Assembly: GCF_001280015.1 (NCBI RefSeq)
Contig: NZ_LGDV01000141.1
Span: forward strand, 62,001-126,000
Length of the DNA stretch: 64,000 nt
Reading direction: 5' to 3'
From: Streptomyces sp. MMG1121
Lineage (GTDB): Bacteria > Actinomycetota > Actinomycetes > Streptomycetales > Streptomycetaceae
Positions within the stretch are counted from its first letter, which is position 1. Each line of letters starts with the position of its first letter. Both the position numbers and the translations under genes were made by a program. Below are positions 8,276-17,326 of the stretch, piece after piece. The notes under the pieces were generated by a model, which was given only the letters and a program-made list of their open reading frames with translations, did not search any database and was not told where the DNA came from.

Positions 8276-8479
8276 ATGTTCGACGCCCTGAAGAACCTCA
8301 AGGAGCAGGCCGAGGACATCGCCGAGGCGCACGGCGACAAGATCGCCGACGGGCTGGAGAGGGTCGGTGACTTCGTCGACGACCGGACCGGGGGCAAGCA
8401 CAGCGACACGATCGACACGGCCGTCGACAAGGCGCAGGACCTCGTCGAGAAGCTCGGCGAGAACGGCCACGAGCACTGA
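8276..8479 (+). CDS. Antitoxin-like small protein (Rv0909/MT0933 type)
   Basis: A 67-residue, highly charged helical protein (MFDALKNLKEQAEDIAEAHGDKI..., DDRTGGKHSDTIDTAVDKAQDLVEKLG). The DRTGGKHSDTID...DKA pattern is the signature of the actinobacterial family annotated as antitoxin, originally from mycobacterial Rv0909. No toxin partner is encoded next to it here. GAGAGG precedes the ATG by about 10 nt. Its role in the cell is unproven. Confidence 0.8.
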   Translation: MFDALKNLKEQAEDIAEAHGDKIADGLERVGDFVDDRTGGKHSDTIDTAVDKAQDLVEKLGENGHEH

Positions 8480-8498
8480 CGCCCGGTCCCTGACCCGC

Positions 8499-9395
8499 TC
8501 ACGCGGAGCGCGCGAGGTCCAGGCAGCAGCGCACGAAGTCCCGTACGACCGGATTGCGGTCGTCGGCCGGTGCCCAGGCCACACCCACCCGCGTCGGACT
8601 CACTCCCGTCACCGGCCGGTAGACCACGCCGGGGCGGGCGTAGAAGCGCGCGGCGGACTCGGGCGCGAGGGCGATGCCGTAGCCGCTGGCGATGGCGCTC
8701 AGCCAGTCGTCGGGCTGCTCGGTGACCGCGCCGACGCGGACCGGGTGGCCCTCTCGCTCGTCGGCGGCCAGCCAGTGGTCACGCCACGCCCCGGTCTCCT
8801 GCGGCGCGGCGACGAACGGCTCGTCCCACAGCTCGTGGAAGGCGATCTCGGCACGCCCCGCGAGCGGATGCCCGCTCGGTAGCGCCACCCAACGCGCCTC
8901 GCTGAACAGCACCTCCACCCGCAGATCGGCCTGGCCCGGGAACGGCAGCCGGAGCAGCGCCGCGTCCGCCTCGCCGTCGGCCAGACCCGCGCTCGGGTTC
9001 GTCCAGGCCGCCTGCCGGAGCTCGGCGCGCCAGCCGGGCCGCCGCCGGGCGAACTCGGCCACGATGTCCTGCGTCGCCTCGTTGGCCGCGCTCGCCACGA
9101 AGCCCACGCGCAGCACCCGCGCGGCCCGTCGGCCGGTGGCCTTCGTGGCCCGCAGGGCGTCGTCCCAGGAGGCGAGCAACTGCGGGGTCCGGCGCGCGAG
9201 TTCACGGCCTGCCTCGGTCAGTGCCATCCCGGTGCGCGAGCGGTCGAAGAGCCGTACCCCGAGCTGCTTCTCCAGCTGACGGATCTGCTTGGTCAGGGCC
9301 GGCTGGGACACGAACACGCGCTCGGCGGCACGGGTGAGACTGCCGTCCTCGGCGACGGCGAGGAACGAACGCAGCAGACGCGTGTCGACATCCAT
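8499..9395 (-). CDS. LysR family transcriptional regulator
   Basis: A 298-residue LysR-type regulator. The winged helix at residues 1-60 contains LLRSFLAVAEDGSLTRAAERVFVSQPALTKQIRQLEKQLG; the remainder is the periplasmic-binding-protein-like effector domain. The ATG at 9395 has TAACCT ending 6 nt upstream, again a leaderless pattern, with a GAAGGA that is too close to act as a normal ribosome site. It is divergent from a DoxX-like gene 61 bp away, its likely target. Confidence 0.92.
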   Translation of the reverse strand: MDVDTRLLRSFLAVAEDGSLTRAAERVFVSQPALTKQIRQLEKQLGVRLFDRSRTGMALTEAGRELARRTPQLLASWDDALRATKATGRRAARVLRVGFVASAANEATQDIVAEFARRRPGWRAELRQAAWTNPSAGLADGEADAALLRLPFPGQADLRVEVLFSEARWVALPSGHPLAGRAEIAFHELWDEPFVAAPQETGAWRDHWLAADEREGHPVRVGAVTEQPDDWLSAIASGYGIALAPESAARFYARPGVVYRPVTGVSPTRVGVAWAPADDRNPVVRDFVRCCLDLARSA

Positions 9396-9456
9396 TCCTT
9401 CAGGTTATAGACGCCGGTATTGGACGGCACCGCGGCCTTCCGTCGAGGCTGGAGCC

Positions 9457-9807
9457 ATGGAAATCGCCTATCTGACCGTCACCTGCGCGGCCGTCATGGC
9501 CAACGCGGGCATCGCGGCGGCCGACTTCGCGAAGGCGCCGTTCGTGCTCGCCAACTCGGCCGAGGTCGGCGTACCGCGCACCTGGATCCCGCTGCTGGCG
9601 CTGCTCAAGGCGGCCGGAGCGGCCGGGCTGGTCCTCGGACTGCTCGGCGTACGCCCGCTGGGGATCGCGGCCGGTCTCGGACTGGTGCTGTTCTACGTCG
9701 GCGCGGTGACCGCCCACGTACGGGCGCGGGCGCTGCGCAACCTCGTCTTCCCCGTTCTCTTCCTCGCGCTGGCGGCGGGCGCGCTGGCCCTGGCGGTGGC
9801 CCGCTGA
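9457..9807 (+). CDS. DoxX-like family membrane protein
   Basis: Small four-helix membrane protein of 116 residues (YLTVTCAAVMANAGIAAADF, WIPLLALLKAAGAAGLVLGLLG, PLGIAAGLGLVLFYVGAVTAHVRA, VFPVLFLALAAGALALAVA). The spacing and the LLALLKAAGAAGL and HVRA motifs fit the DoxX_2 family, often tied to redox or quinone metabolism. It is divergent from a LysR gene and convergent with the PP2C phosphatase. GGAG precedes the ATG by 2-3 nt only, so the initiation signal is weak. Confidence 0.82.
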   Translation: MEIAYLTVTCAAVMANAGIAAADFAKAPFVLANSAEVGVPRTWIPLLALLKAAGAAGLVLGLLGVRPLGIAAGLGLVLFYVGAVTAHVRARALRNLVFPVLFLALAAGALALAVAR

Positions 9808-9816
9808 CCAGCGAGG

Positions 9817-11010
9817 TCACGGCAGCCGCTCCAGGGCCACCAGGGCCGCGTCGTCACCGAGGTCGTCGCGGACGTGGTGCAGGAGGTCACGGCGCAGGCC
9901 GGCCACCATCGCCTCCAGCGGCCGGCCCGTGTGGGCGCGTACCTGGGTGGCCAGATCGTGGAAGCGGCCGCGGCGGTCGCGGGCCTCGATGAAGCCGTCG
10001 GTGTACAGCACGAGACGGTCGCCGGGGCCGAACGGCACGGTCTGGGCGGCGGGCTGTGCCGCCAGCAGATCGCCGAGCCCGAGCGGCGCGCCGGGATGCT
10101 CGGGCTCGCAGGGGCGCACCTCGCCCGCGTGGACGAGGTACGGCTCGGGGTGGCCGCAGTGCACGATCCGGGCCACGGGCTCCTCGGGCGGAAACTCCAC
10201 CAGCAGCGCCGTCGCGAACCGCTCCGTGAACAGGTGGCCCGTATCCCGGCCGACGGGCTCTTCCGGGTCGGGTGCGCCGTCCAGTGCGGCGATGTGCCGG
10301 CGGGCGCGGGCGTCCAGCTGCTCCGCCGCCTTCGTCAACGACGGCTCCCGGTAGGCCAGTTCACGAAACGCGCTGAGCAGGGTAGCGGTGGCGCCGACGG
10401 CCGGCAGTCCCTTGCCCCGTACGTCACCGATCAGGACCCGGGTGCCGTACGGCGTGCGCAGCGCCTCGTAGAAGTCGCCGCCGATCCGTGCCTCCGACTC
10501 GGCCGGCAGGTACACACCGGACAGGGCGAGCGAGTCGATCCGGCGCGGGAGCGGATGCATGAGGGCGCGCTGCGCGGTCTCGGCGACGCAGCGGATCTGG
10601 CGGAGCTGCCGCTCCCGGCGCTGCCACAGGGAGCACGCGGCCAGCGAGGTGAGTCCGACCACGAACAGGCCGGCGAGCGTGACGTTCGCGTCCGGCTGCC
10701 CATAGCTCCCGGCCTCCCACTGGAGCAGCAGCGTGCTCACGAGCACGGCGCAGGCCAGCACCGCCGTGCCCCACCAGGGGAGCAGGACGGCGGCCAGCAC
10801 CGGGACGGCGGCCAGGACGGGCGCGACGTGCAGCCAGTCCGGGGTGAGCAGATCGGTGCCGACGACCACCGCCGTCAGCAGTACGGGAGCCGAGGCGAGG
10901 AACGCGCGCGAGCGGATCCGGCGGCGCCACGGTGCCGCGGGTTCCCGGTGCCGGCGCGGTACGGCGGACGAGGCGGACGTGTCCTGGAGGTCGGTGGGGT
11001 GCGAGGTCAT
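9817..11010 (-). CDS. Membrane PP2C-family (SpoIIE) serine phosphatase
   Basis: A 397-residue protein with three or four N-terminal membrane segments (residues ~35-135) and a C-terminal PPM/SpoIIE phosphatase domain. Metal-binding motifs are visible: IGGDFYE, LIGDVRGKGLPA, HCGHPEPYLV, LVLYTDGFIEARD and DDAALVALER. In Streptomyces such phosphatases act on anti-anti-sigma factors. Its ATG overlaps the stop of the upstream FUSC gene by 4 nt (ATGA), so the two are translationally coupled and may sense the same envelope signal. Confidence 0.92.
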   Translation of the reverse strand: MTSHPTDLQDTSASSAVPRRHREPAAPWRRRIRSRAFLASAPVLLTAVVVGTDLLTPDWLHVAPVLAAVPVLAAVLLPWWGTAVLACAVLVSTLLLQWEAGSYGQPDANVTLAGLFVVGLTSLAACSLWQRRERQLRQIRCVAETAQRALMHPLPRRIDSLALSGVYLPAESEARIGGDFYEALRTPYGTRVLIGDVRGKGLPAVGATATLLSAFRELAYREPSLTKAAEQLDARARRHIAALDGAPDPEEPVGRDTGHLFTERFATALLVEFPPEEPVARIVHCGHPEPYLVHAGEVRPCEPEHPGAPLGLGDLLAAQPAAQTVPFGPGDRLVLYTDGFIEARDRRGRFHDLATQVRAHTGRPLEAMVAGLRRDLLHHVRDDLGDDAALVALERLP

Positions 11011-12116
11011 CGTCTCGGGGTGGGCCGTAGCGGGTCGAGGATCCGGTGGGATCGGGCGGACGGGGCGGGCGTCGGCTCCGACAGGCAGGTCAGGGCCGAT
11101 TCCAGGGGCCGCAGGAGACGCTGGTCCGTGGCGGCGCCGGGCGGCGGTTCACAGCCGGGGGCGCCGAGCCGGGCGACGGCGTGCCGGGCGGCGGGCAGCG
11201 CGGGGTGCGGCCGGCCGCCCCGGCAGGAGTAGGCGCACAGGGCCGTCGTACGCAGCAGACGCGCGTACGGCCGTGCGAAGGCGGGGCCGGAGTCGTCGGC
11301 CGCGCCCGAGTCCGCCTCGAGGAGGCGGCCCGTCGCCGTCACCTGCCCGGCGACACCGGTCAGTGTGCGCAACACCCGGTGATCCAGGTGCCCGCGCCGG
11401 CGTCGGCGCCGGGCGGTCGGTCTGGGGTTCCAGCGCGTGCTCTCGTTCGCCTCGTCCACGGCGGTGCGGGCCCGGGCGAGAGCCGTGTCGAGGTCGTCCT
11501 CCCAGGCCGGTCCGAGTACGTTCCGTGGCCGCTCGTGCCGGACGACCGCGTCGGCCAGGCCGTCGAGGTGCCGGGCGACCAGCAGCCGCAGGTCCTCCAG
11601 CGCCCGCTCGGCGGGCCGCGCGCGTACGGCGGGGAAGAGCAGCGCGCTGCACGCCAGGCCGAAGGCGATGCCCAGCACGATCTCCGCGAGGTGGGTGCCC
11701 AGCTCGCTGGGGTGGCGGCCCCGGACCAGGGCGAACGTGATCAGGGCGGTGGTCGGGACGTGCAGTCCGTGGTGGCCGAGGAATCCGTGCCGGGCCAGCA
11801 GCACGGAGACGAAGACGACGAGCGCCAGTCCGGCCATGCCGGGCTCGGTGTACAGCGCGCCGGGTATGGCGACGAGGACGCCGAGCAGGCATCCGGCGGC
11901 GTAACGCGTGGCGGCGCCGATCGTCGCCACCACCGTCGACTCGACGACCAGAAGGGCCGCGATGGCGCCCGCGTAGGGGTCGGAGACGTGCAGGAGCAGT
12001 ACGCAGGTCTGCCAGGTCAGCCCGGCCGCCACGGTCGCCCGCGCGGCCTCGGCGCAGCCGGCCCGGCGGAGCCGGGACAGGAGAGCGGAGCGCTGAGCGC
12101 TGTGCACGCTGTGCAT
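11007..12116 (-). CDS. FUSC family membrane protein
   Basis: A 369-residue membrane protein with six or more hydrophobic segments in its first 170 residues (RATVAAGLTWQTCVLLLHV, AIAALLVVESTVVATIGAATRY, LLGVLVAIPGALYTE, ALVVFVSVLLARHGFLG), matching the fusaric-acid-resistance/aromatic-acid-exporter (FUSC) fold, followed by a soluble helical domain. GGAAAGGAC lies upstream of the ATG at 12116. It is the first gene of a two-gene unit with the PP2C phosphatase. The transported compound is unknown. Confidence 0.8.
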   Translation of the reverse strand: MHSVHSAQRSALLSRLRRAGCAEAARATVAAGLTWQTCVLLLHVSDPYAGAIAALLVVESTVVATIGAATRYAAGCLLGVLVAIPGALYTEPGMAGLALVVFVSVLLARHGFLGHHGLHVPTTALITFALVRGRHPSELGTHLAEIVLGIAFGLACSALLFPAVRARPAERALEDLRLLVARHLDGLADAVVRHERPRNVLGPAWEDDLDTALARARTAVDEANESTRWNPRPTARRRRRRGHLDHRVLRTLTGVAGQVTATGRLLEADSGAADDSGPAFARPYARLLRTTALCAYSCRGGRPHPALPAARHAVARLGAPGCEPPPGAATDQRLLRPLESALTCLSEPTPAPSARSHRILDPLRPTPRR

Positions 12117-12202
12117 GTCGGGTCCGTGTCCTTTCCGCTGCGGTCGGGCCGCCCAGGATAATCGGACAAACGGGGCATGTGGCAAATAAGGATTGTGTAG
12201 GC

Positions 12203-12233
12203 GCGGCCGTTCAAGTCTCAACAGAACGGCCGC
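12203..12233. terminator. Perfect 10-bp hairpin upstream of the FUSC gene
   Basis: GCGGCCGTTC and GAACGGCCGC pair exactly around an 11-nt loop. It lies 26 nt beyond the end of a GC3-rich minus-strand frame (stop at 12259) and 87 bp before the FUSC start, so it probably insulates the two, although a role as operator cannot be excluded. Confidence 0.5.
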
Positions 12234-12980
12234 TGTTCGTACCCCTGTCAGGTCGCTGTCAAGGCCCGTGAACTGCCGGTCCGCAGCCGTGGGGGCGCTG
12301 CCGGTGGGGGACGGTCATGTCCGAGGTTCCGTACGGTTCGTATGGTCCGGGTGGGTAGAGCGCGTCGAGCGGGTCGAGCCAGGGGTTCGGAATGCCGCCA
12401 CTGCCGCCCGTGCCGTCGACGGAGAAGGCCGTGCGCGGCGGCGGTCCCTGCGCCGCCGTGGAGCGGCTGCGCGGCCTGGGCACCCGCATCGGCGGCCTGT
12501 CGAAGTCGTCGGGCGACGCGGACGGCAGCCTGGCCAGGACCGCCGGTCGCGCCGGGCGCAGCGGGAACGCGGGGGAGTACGCCTGCGGAGCCGCCCCCTA
12601 TAAGGACGGGGACTCCAACGATGCCCAGAAGAGCCGTGCGACGACAGCGGCAGGAGCCACCCGCGGCGCACCCTCGGCCTCCCGGTGGGCACCACATACT
12701 TCGTGCACAGCCCCAACGGCGCCGGTACCGCCACCCTTGCCTCGGACATGGCCGAGCTCCGGTCCGGCTGCCTCTGCACGGAGTGCGCCCACACCAGGCA
12801 GGCCCTGGGCTCCCGTTACCGACAGCAGCCCATACGCCGCAGACTTGTCTGGTCAAGTTTGGTCGTGGTTCTTCCGCCCGACAGCACGGACCACTACTCA
12901 TGTCCCGTTCGTTGCGCACACTCAGGCCGTGAGGCCTTCGCTCTTCACGGCACCCTCACCAACGGGACGAGGTACCACTC
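12234..12980. other. Unresolved 750-bp stretch with conflicting coding signals
   Basis: Two opposite frames both show strong G/C third positions between about 12400 and 12600. On the minus strand a Pro-rich frame from an ATG at 12489 (76 residues, containing GIPNPWLDPLDALYPPGPYEPYG) ends at 12259 just before a hairpin. On the plus strand an ATG at 12392 preceded by AGGGG opens a balanced sequence (GGLSKSSGDADGSLARTAGR) that degrades after about 85 codons. Neither matches a family I know. A degenerate gene is the likeliest reading. Confidence 0.3.
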
Positions 12981-14786
12981 ATGCGATTGCGCTGGAGATC
13001 CCTCGGCGGGCTGCTCGCCCTCCTCGGCGCACTGCTCGTCTCCGCGCCCGCGCCTGCCCAGGCGGCCGGGAGCAGCGGCAACCTCATCGTCAACGGCGAT
13101 GCGGAGAGCGGAGGTTACTGCACCGGTGACTGGTCGGCCGCCACCACGGTGCCCGGCTGGACCACCGAGGCCGGCGGTCCGAACGTCATGTGCCACAGCG
13201 TCGCCTCCATCGGCCTGCCCGGCGACGGCCAGGCGCCCGGAAAGGCCTTCTTCGGGCCGGGCAACTTCGGCGACGGGGCGATGACCCAGACCGTCGGCGT
13301 CTCCTCGGCCGCATCGGCCATCGACGCGGGCGCGGTGCACTACAACCTCGCGGGCTGGCTCGGCGGCTGGACCACCTACGGCGGCTACGTCGCGGTCAGC
13401 CTGCACTTCCACGACGGCAGCGGCCACCCGGTCGGCGCCACCGCCAAGCTGCCGGCCGTCTCCGCCTCCGACCGGGGCCTCGCCACCAAGTTCCTGGCGC
13501 GCACGGCCACTGGCGCGGTCCCCGCCGGCACCCGGTCCATCCAGGTCGAGGTGCAGTTCCTGTCCACGTCCAACGAGACCGGCTACCTCGACAACCTCTC
13601 CCTCACCCTGGACACCCCGGTCGCGGCACCGGCGCCGCTCGCGCCGCCGGTCTCCAAGGTCCCCGGCTACGACCACGTGTTCATGGTCATGATGGAGAAC
13701 ACGGACTACTCCGAGGTCATGAACGACCCGGCGGACACCCCGTACATGCACAGCCTCATGGCCCAGGGCGCCACCCTCACCGACCACCACGCCGTCTACC
13801 ACCCGAGCGACGAGAACTACCTCGCCATCGCCGGCGGCGACACCTACGCCAAGGGCGCCACCTACTTCCCGAACATCAACTCGCCCGAGCGCAACCTCGG
13901 CGACACCATCGAGGCGGCCGGCAAGAGCTGGAAGGCCTATGAGCAGGGCATGGGCACGCCCTGCAACACCAAGAACAACAACGACAGTTACTACGAGCCC
14001 GACGACGCGCCCTTCATCAACTACACCGACATCAGCGGCAACGCGTCGCGCTGTGCGGCCCACCTGTTCGACACCACGCAGCTGACCACCGACCTGAAGT
14101 CCGCGGCCACCACGCCGGACTTCTCCTGGATCGCCGCCGACGACTACTACGACGGCGAGGCCTCCGGCAACGGCAGCGCCACCAGCCTGAAGACCCAGGA
14201 CGGCTGGCTGAAGCAGACCCTCGCCCCGGTCCTGTCCTCCCCGGCCTGGACGCAACAGCGCTCCTTGCTCATCCTGACCTGGGACGAGAGCCAGAACGAG
14301 GCCTACGACCACGTGGCCACCACGGTCGTCGGCTCCCAGGGCACCGTCCCGGCCGGCACCAGCAGCCCCGCCCACTACGACCACTACGGCATCGGCCGCA
14401 CCGTCGAGGTCGCCCTCGGCCTGCCCGGCCTCACGGCCAACGACACCTACGCCACCCCGCTCAACGCCGCTTTCGCACCGTCCACCGCCGCGACGCCGAC
14501 GCTCACCGGCGGCCTGAACGCGGTCGCGAACGGCGGCAACGTCACCTTCCGCTACGCGCTGCCGTCCGCCGACCAGGCGAACGCCAAGAACTGGATCGGC
14601 ATCTACCCGGCGGGCGTCACCCCGGGCAAGCAGTCCTCGCTCACCTGGGCCTACGCCCCGAACGCCAGCGGCGCCCTGACGTTCTCGACCGGCAAACTGG
14701 GCGGTGCGGGGACGTACGACGTCTACTACCTCGCCGACGACGGCTACACGGCCCTGGCCGGGCCGTTCACCCTGACCGTCGGCTGA
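12981..14786 (+). CDS. Secreted phosphoesterase (PF04185-like)
   Basis: A 601-residue exported protein. Residues 1-28 are a Sec-type signal ending in AQA. Residues ~30-205 form a jelly-roll-like N-terminal module starting GNLIVNGDAESGG. The catalytic region (~225-500) begins YDHVFMVMMENTDYSEVMND and has metal-ligand style motifs PYMHSLMAQGA, DHHAVYHPSDENYLAIAGG, LTWDESQ and HYDHYGIGRTVE of the phosphoesterase family that holds acid phosphatases and phospholipases C. The last ~90 residues are an Ig-like domain (WIGIYPAG ... YDVYYLADDGY). It may release phosphate outside the cell. A strong terminator follows. Confidence 0.88.
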   Translation: MRLRWRSLGGLLALLGALLVSAPAPAQAAGSSGNLIVNGDAESGGYCTGDWSAATTVPGWTTEAGGPNVMCHSVASIGLPGDGQAPGKAFFGPGNFGDGAMTQTVGVSSAASAIDAGAVHYNLAGWLGGWTTYGGYVAVSLHFHDGSGHPVGATAKLPAVSASDRGLATKFLARTATGAVPAGTRSIQVEVQFLSTSNETGYLDNLSLTLDTPVAAPAPLAPPVSKVPGYDHVFMVMMENTDYSEVMNDPADTPYMHSLMAQGATLTDHHAVYHPSDENYLAIAGGDTYAKGATYFPNINSPERNLGDTIEAAGKSWKAYEQGMGTPCNTKNNNDSYYEPDDAPFINYTDISGNASRCAAHLFDTTQLTTDLKSAATTPDFSWIAADDYYDGEASGNGSATSLKTQDGWLKQTLAPVLSSPAWTQQRSLLILTWDESQNEAYDHVATTVVGSQGTVPAGTSSPAHYDHYGIGRTVEVALGLPGLTANDTYATPLNAAFAPSTAATPTLTGGLNAVANGGNVTFRYALPSADQANAKNWIGIYPAGVTPGKQSSLTWAYAPNASGALTFSTGKLGGAGTYDVYYLADDGYTALAGPFTLTVG

Positions 14787-14791
14787 CCGAG

Positions 14792-14838
14792 AACGGTGGC
14801 CACCGCCCGTGCGCAGCTCGCGGGCGGTGGCCACCGTT
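14792..14838. terminator. 18-bp perfect hairpin terminator
   Basis: AACGGTGGCCACCGCCCG pairs without mismatch with its complement ending at 14838 around an 11-nt loop. It lies 6 nt after the phosphoesterase stop and 28 nt before the end of the convergent LuxR-like gene, so it can serve both directions. Confidence 0.9.
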
Positions 14839-14865
14839 GTGTCGCCGGGGCGGTGGCCGGGTGGT

Positions 14866-15114
14866 TCACAGTCCCAGGGAGATGGCCACGCGGGTCAGCT
14901 CGGCCGTGTTGGTGATGTTGAACTTGGCCCGGATACGGCGCAGATAGGCGTCGACGGTGTGCGTGGACAGCCCCATGTGGCGTGCGGTCTGGAGGTAGGT
15001 CCGGCCGGCGGCGATGTGCCGCAGCGTCTCCCTCTCGCGCGGCGCCAGCGCGGGCGAGGAAGCGGGAGCGGGCACGTGAGCTTCGGAGTGCGGTACGGCG
15101 AGAATGGCACTCAT
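14866..15114 (-). CDS. Small LuxR-type DNA-binding protein
   Basis: Only 82 residues, consisting of a short N-terminal tail and a complete LuxR-type helix-turn-helix (LAPRERETLRHIAAGRTYLQTARHMGLSTHTVDAYLRRIRAKF). There is no receiver or ligand-binding domain. GGAGGAC lies 8 nt before the ATG at 15114, which supports the short form; the frame extends upstream to 15192. It is a stand-alone HTH protein of the kind that can act alone or modulate larger LuxR regulators. Confidence 0.85.
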   Translation of the reverse strand: MSAILAVPHSEAHVPAPASSPALAPRERETLRHIAAGRTYLQTARHMGLSTHTVDAYLRRIRAKFNITNTAELTRVAISLGL

Positions 15115-15252
15115 GAGGCTGTCCTCCGGCGAGGTGTCTGACCGATTAGGGCGATTTGCCCCTGTTCCTCCACGCTGCGCGTCGTACGTCATGGTCCTGT
15201 CCGCCGCATGTCACAGGCGCGTCACGGGAACGGCGAGGCGGTTTGGACGGCG

Positions 15253-15969
15253 TCATGCGCGGGGCCCCTCGGCAGGAGGTTCCAGTGCCTCTGCGGCGAG
15301 ACCGGCCCGGTGTGCGAAGAGGGCCGCCTGGACCCTGTTCTCCAGGCCCAGCCGGGTCAGGATCCGGTTGACCCGGCTCTTCACCGTCGCCTCGCTGAGG
15401 CCCAGGTCCGCCGCGATCCGCGCGTTCGACAGGCCGCGGGCGACCAGGACGAGCACCTGGATCTCACGCTCGGTGAGCATCCCGACGGCCGGTGCCGACG
15501 GGGGCGCGGCGGCCGTCGGCAGGAGCGCGGGCGGCAGCGCCGTGACGGCGTCGATGAGGCGCCGGGTGACGGTCGGGGCGAGGACGGGCTCGCCGTCGGC
15601 CGCGGCGCGGATGGCCTCGGCGAGCTGCTCGGGCCTGCTGTTCTTCAGCAGGAAGCCGACGGCCCCGGCGCGCAGGGCCGCGTGCACGTACTCGTCCAGG
15701 TCGAAGGTCGTCAGCACCAGCACACGCGGTACCGGCCCCGGACCCGGCCACTCCCGGACGATCCGCCGGGTCGCCTCGACGCCGGTCGTACCGGGCATCC
15801 GCACGTCCATCAGCACCACGTCCGGGCAGAGGGCCACGGCCCGGTCGACGGCCTGCTCGCCGTCGGCGGCCTCCCCGACGACCGACAGACCCTCACGGCG
15901 GTCGATGACGAGACGCAGGGCGGTCCGCACGATCTCCTGGTCGTCCACCACCAGCACACGTACGGTCAT
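15253..15969 (-). CDS. NarL-type response regulator
   Basis: A 238-residue response regulator: receiver domain with acidic pocket Asp9/Asp10, phospho-acceptor Asp55 (VVLMDVRMPG) and the conserved Lys in LKNSR; the C-terminal LuxR HTH runs LTEREIQVLVLVARGLSNARIAADLGLSEATVKSRVNRIL. Its start overlaps the stop of the kinase gene by 4 nt (ATGA), so both form one operon. Confidence 0.95.
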   Translation of the reverse strand: MTVRVLVVDDQEIVRTALRLVIDRREGLSVVGEAADGEQAVDRAVALCPDVVLMDVRMPGTTGVEATRRIVREWPGPGPVPRVLVLTTFDLDEYVHAALRAGAVGFLLKNSRPEQLAEAIRAAADGEPVLAPTVTRRLIDAVTALPPALLPTAAAPPSAPAVGMLTEREIQVLVLVARGLSNARIAADLGLSEATVKSRVNRILTRLGLENRVQAALFAHRAGLAAEALEPPAEGPRA

Positions 15970-17189
15970 CGGTTCACCCGCGCAGGACGAGGTGCCGCCG
16001 ACAGGACGGCGTACAGCCGCCAGCCGCCGTCCGGACGCGGCCCGGCGGACAGTTCGCCGTCGAAGGCCGCCACGCGCTCCCGCATCCCGACGAGCCCGCG
16101 TCCGGCGCCGGACACCGGCCGGTGGCCCGGGCCCGGCGGGTCGTTCTCGACCTCGATCGTGAGCCGGGCCTCGTCACCGCGCACGGCGACCCGCACGGCC
16201 ACCGGACCGGCGTGCTTGACCGCGTTCGTCAGCGCCTCCTGTACGACCCGGTAGGCCGAGACCTGCATCCCGGCGGACGGCGCCGTCCGCCCCGCCACCT
16301 CGACGGCACAGGTGACCCGGCACCCGGCCGAGGTCGCGACGGCGACGAGCAGATCGAGACGGTCGAGCGACGGCTCGGGCGCGAGCTCGCGTTCGTCGAA
16401 GGACAGCAGCCCGAGCAGCCGCCGCATCTCGGTGAGCGCCGTGTCGGCGGTCCGAGCGATCACCCCGACGCCCTGCGCCGCCTCGTCCGGCCGCAGCGGG
16501 CCGCAGGTGAGCACGTCCTCGGCGGCCCGCGCCTGCAGGGCGATGGCGCTGACGTGGTGGGCCACGACGTCGTGCAGATCGCGGGCGATACGGGCACGCT
16601 CGGTGAGCACGGCCTGGCGTGCGTTGAGCTCCCGTTCGGCCGCGAGCCGCCGGTTGAGCTCGCGCAGCCGGGCCGCGTCGGCGTCGATCCGTCGCCGCCC
16701 GTACCCCAGCAGCCAGGCCAGGGCGAAGAAGAACACGAACGTCGTGACGCTGATCGGCTCCAGGGAACCGAGCCGAGGCGGTTCCCAGTGCCCGGTCAGC
16801 GCGTCCGTGACGGCGGTAGCGACGAGGGTGAGCAGGGTGAGTGCCCCACTCACCGCGGCGGGGGCGCGGCGGGCCAGCGCATAGACGCCGAGCATCAGCA
16901 GGAACGGCCCCGGCACCTTCGTCGGAATCGGGCCGAGCGCCTGGAAGAGGGCGTACAGGCCGGTCATCGTGACGAGCACGGCACGGGGCGCGGTCCGCCG
17001 CCACAGCAGCGGCACGGTCTGCGTGCCCCACAAAGCCACCCCCCAGGCGGGCGGCGCGGGCGTTCGGTCCAGCACGGTGGCCATGTCGAACAGGGTGAGT
17101 GCGCCGACCCACACGGCGTCCGTCAGACGCGGTCGGTCGGCGAGCCACCGCTGTGCGGCTCGGGGCAGGGCGTTCACCTGGGTGCTCAT
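15966..17189 (-). CDS. NarL-type sensor histidine kinase
   Basis: A 407-residue kinase with about five membrane segments in residues 20-165, a HisKA_3 dimerisation helix with phospho-acceptor His206 (ARIARDLHDVVAHHVSAIALQAR), and a HATPase domain (VVQEALTNAVKHA N-box, GRGLVGMRERV G-box). It lies first in the operon with its response regulator. The sensed signal is unknown; the short membrane-embedded input suggests an envelope signal. Confidence 0.94.
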   Translation of the reverse strand: MSTQVNALPRAAQRWLADRPRLTDAVWVGALTLFDMATVLDRTPAPPAWGVALWGTQTVPLLWRRTAPRAVLVTMTGLYALFQALGPIPTKVPGPFLLMLGVYALARRAPAAVSGALTLLTLVATAVTDALTGHWEPPRLGSLEPISVTTFVFFFALAWLLGYGRRRIDADAARLRELNRRLAAERELNARQAVLTERARIARDLHDVVAHHVSAIALQARAAEDVLTCGPLRPDEAAQGVGVIARTADTALTEMRRLLGLLSFDERELAPEPSLDRLDLLVAVATSAGCRVTCAVEVAGRTAPSAGMQVSAYRVVQEALTNAVKHAGPVAVRVAVRGDEARLTIEVENDPPGPGHRPVSGAGRGLVGMRERVAAFDGELSAGPRPDGGWRLYAVLSAAPRPARVNR

Positions 17190-17326
17190 CTCGGTCGGTC
17201 AGGCTAGACGACGCGCGGACGGCGCGGATCCTCCGCCGGGCGGGCATCGAAAGGTGCGTCACCGCTCCCCGGGATCGGCACCGGGCCCGAGGCGCTGCCG
17301 GGGTGTGCCGCCCTAGCGTCCCGGAC

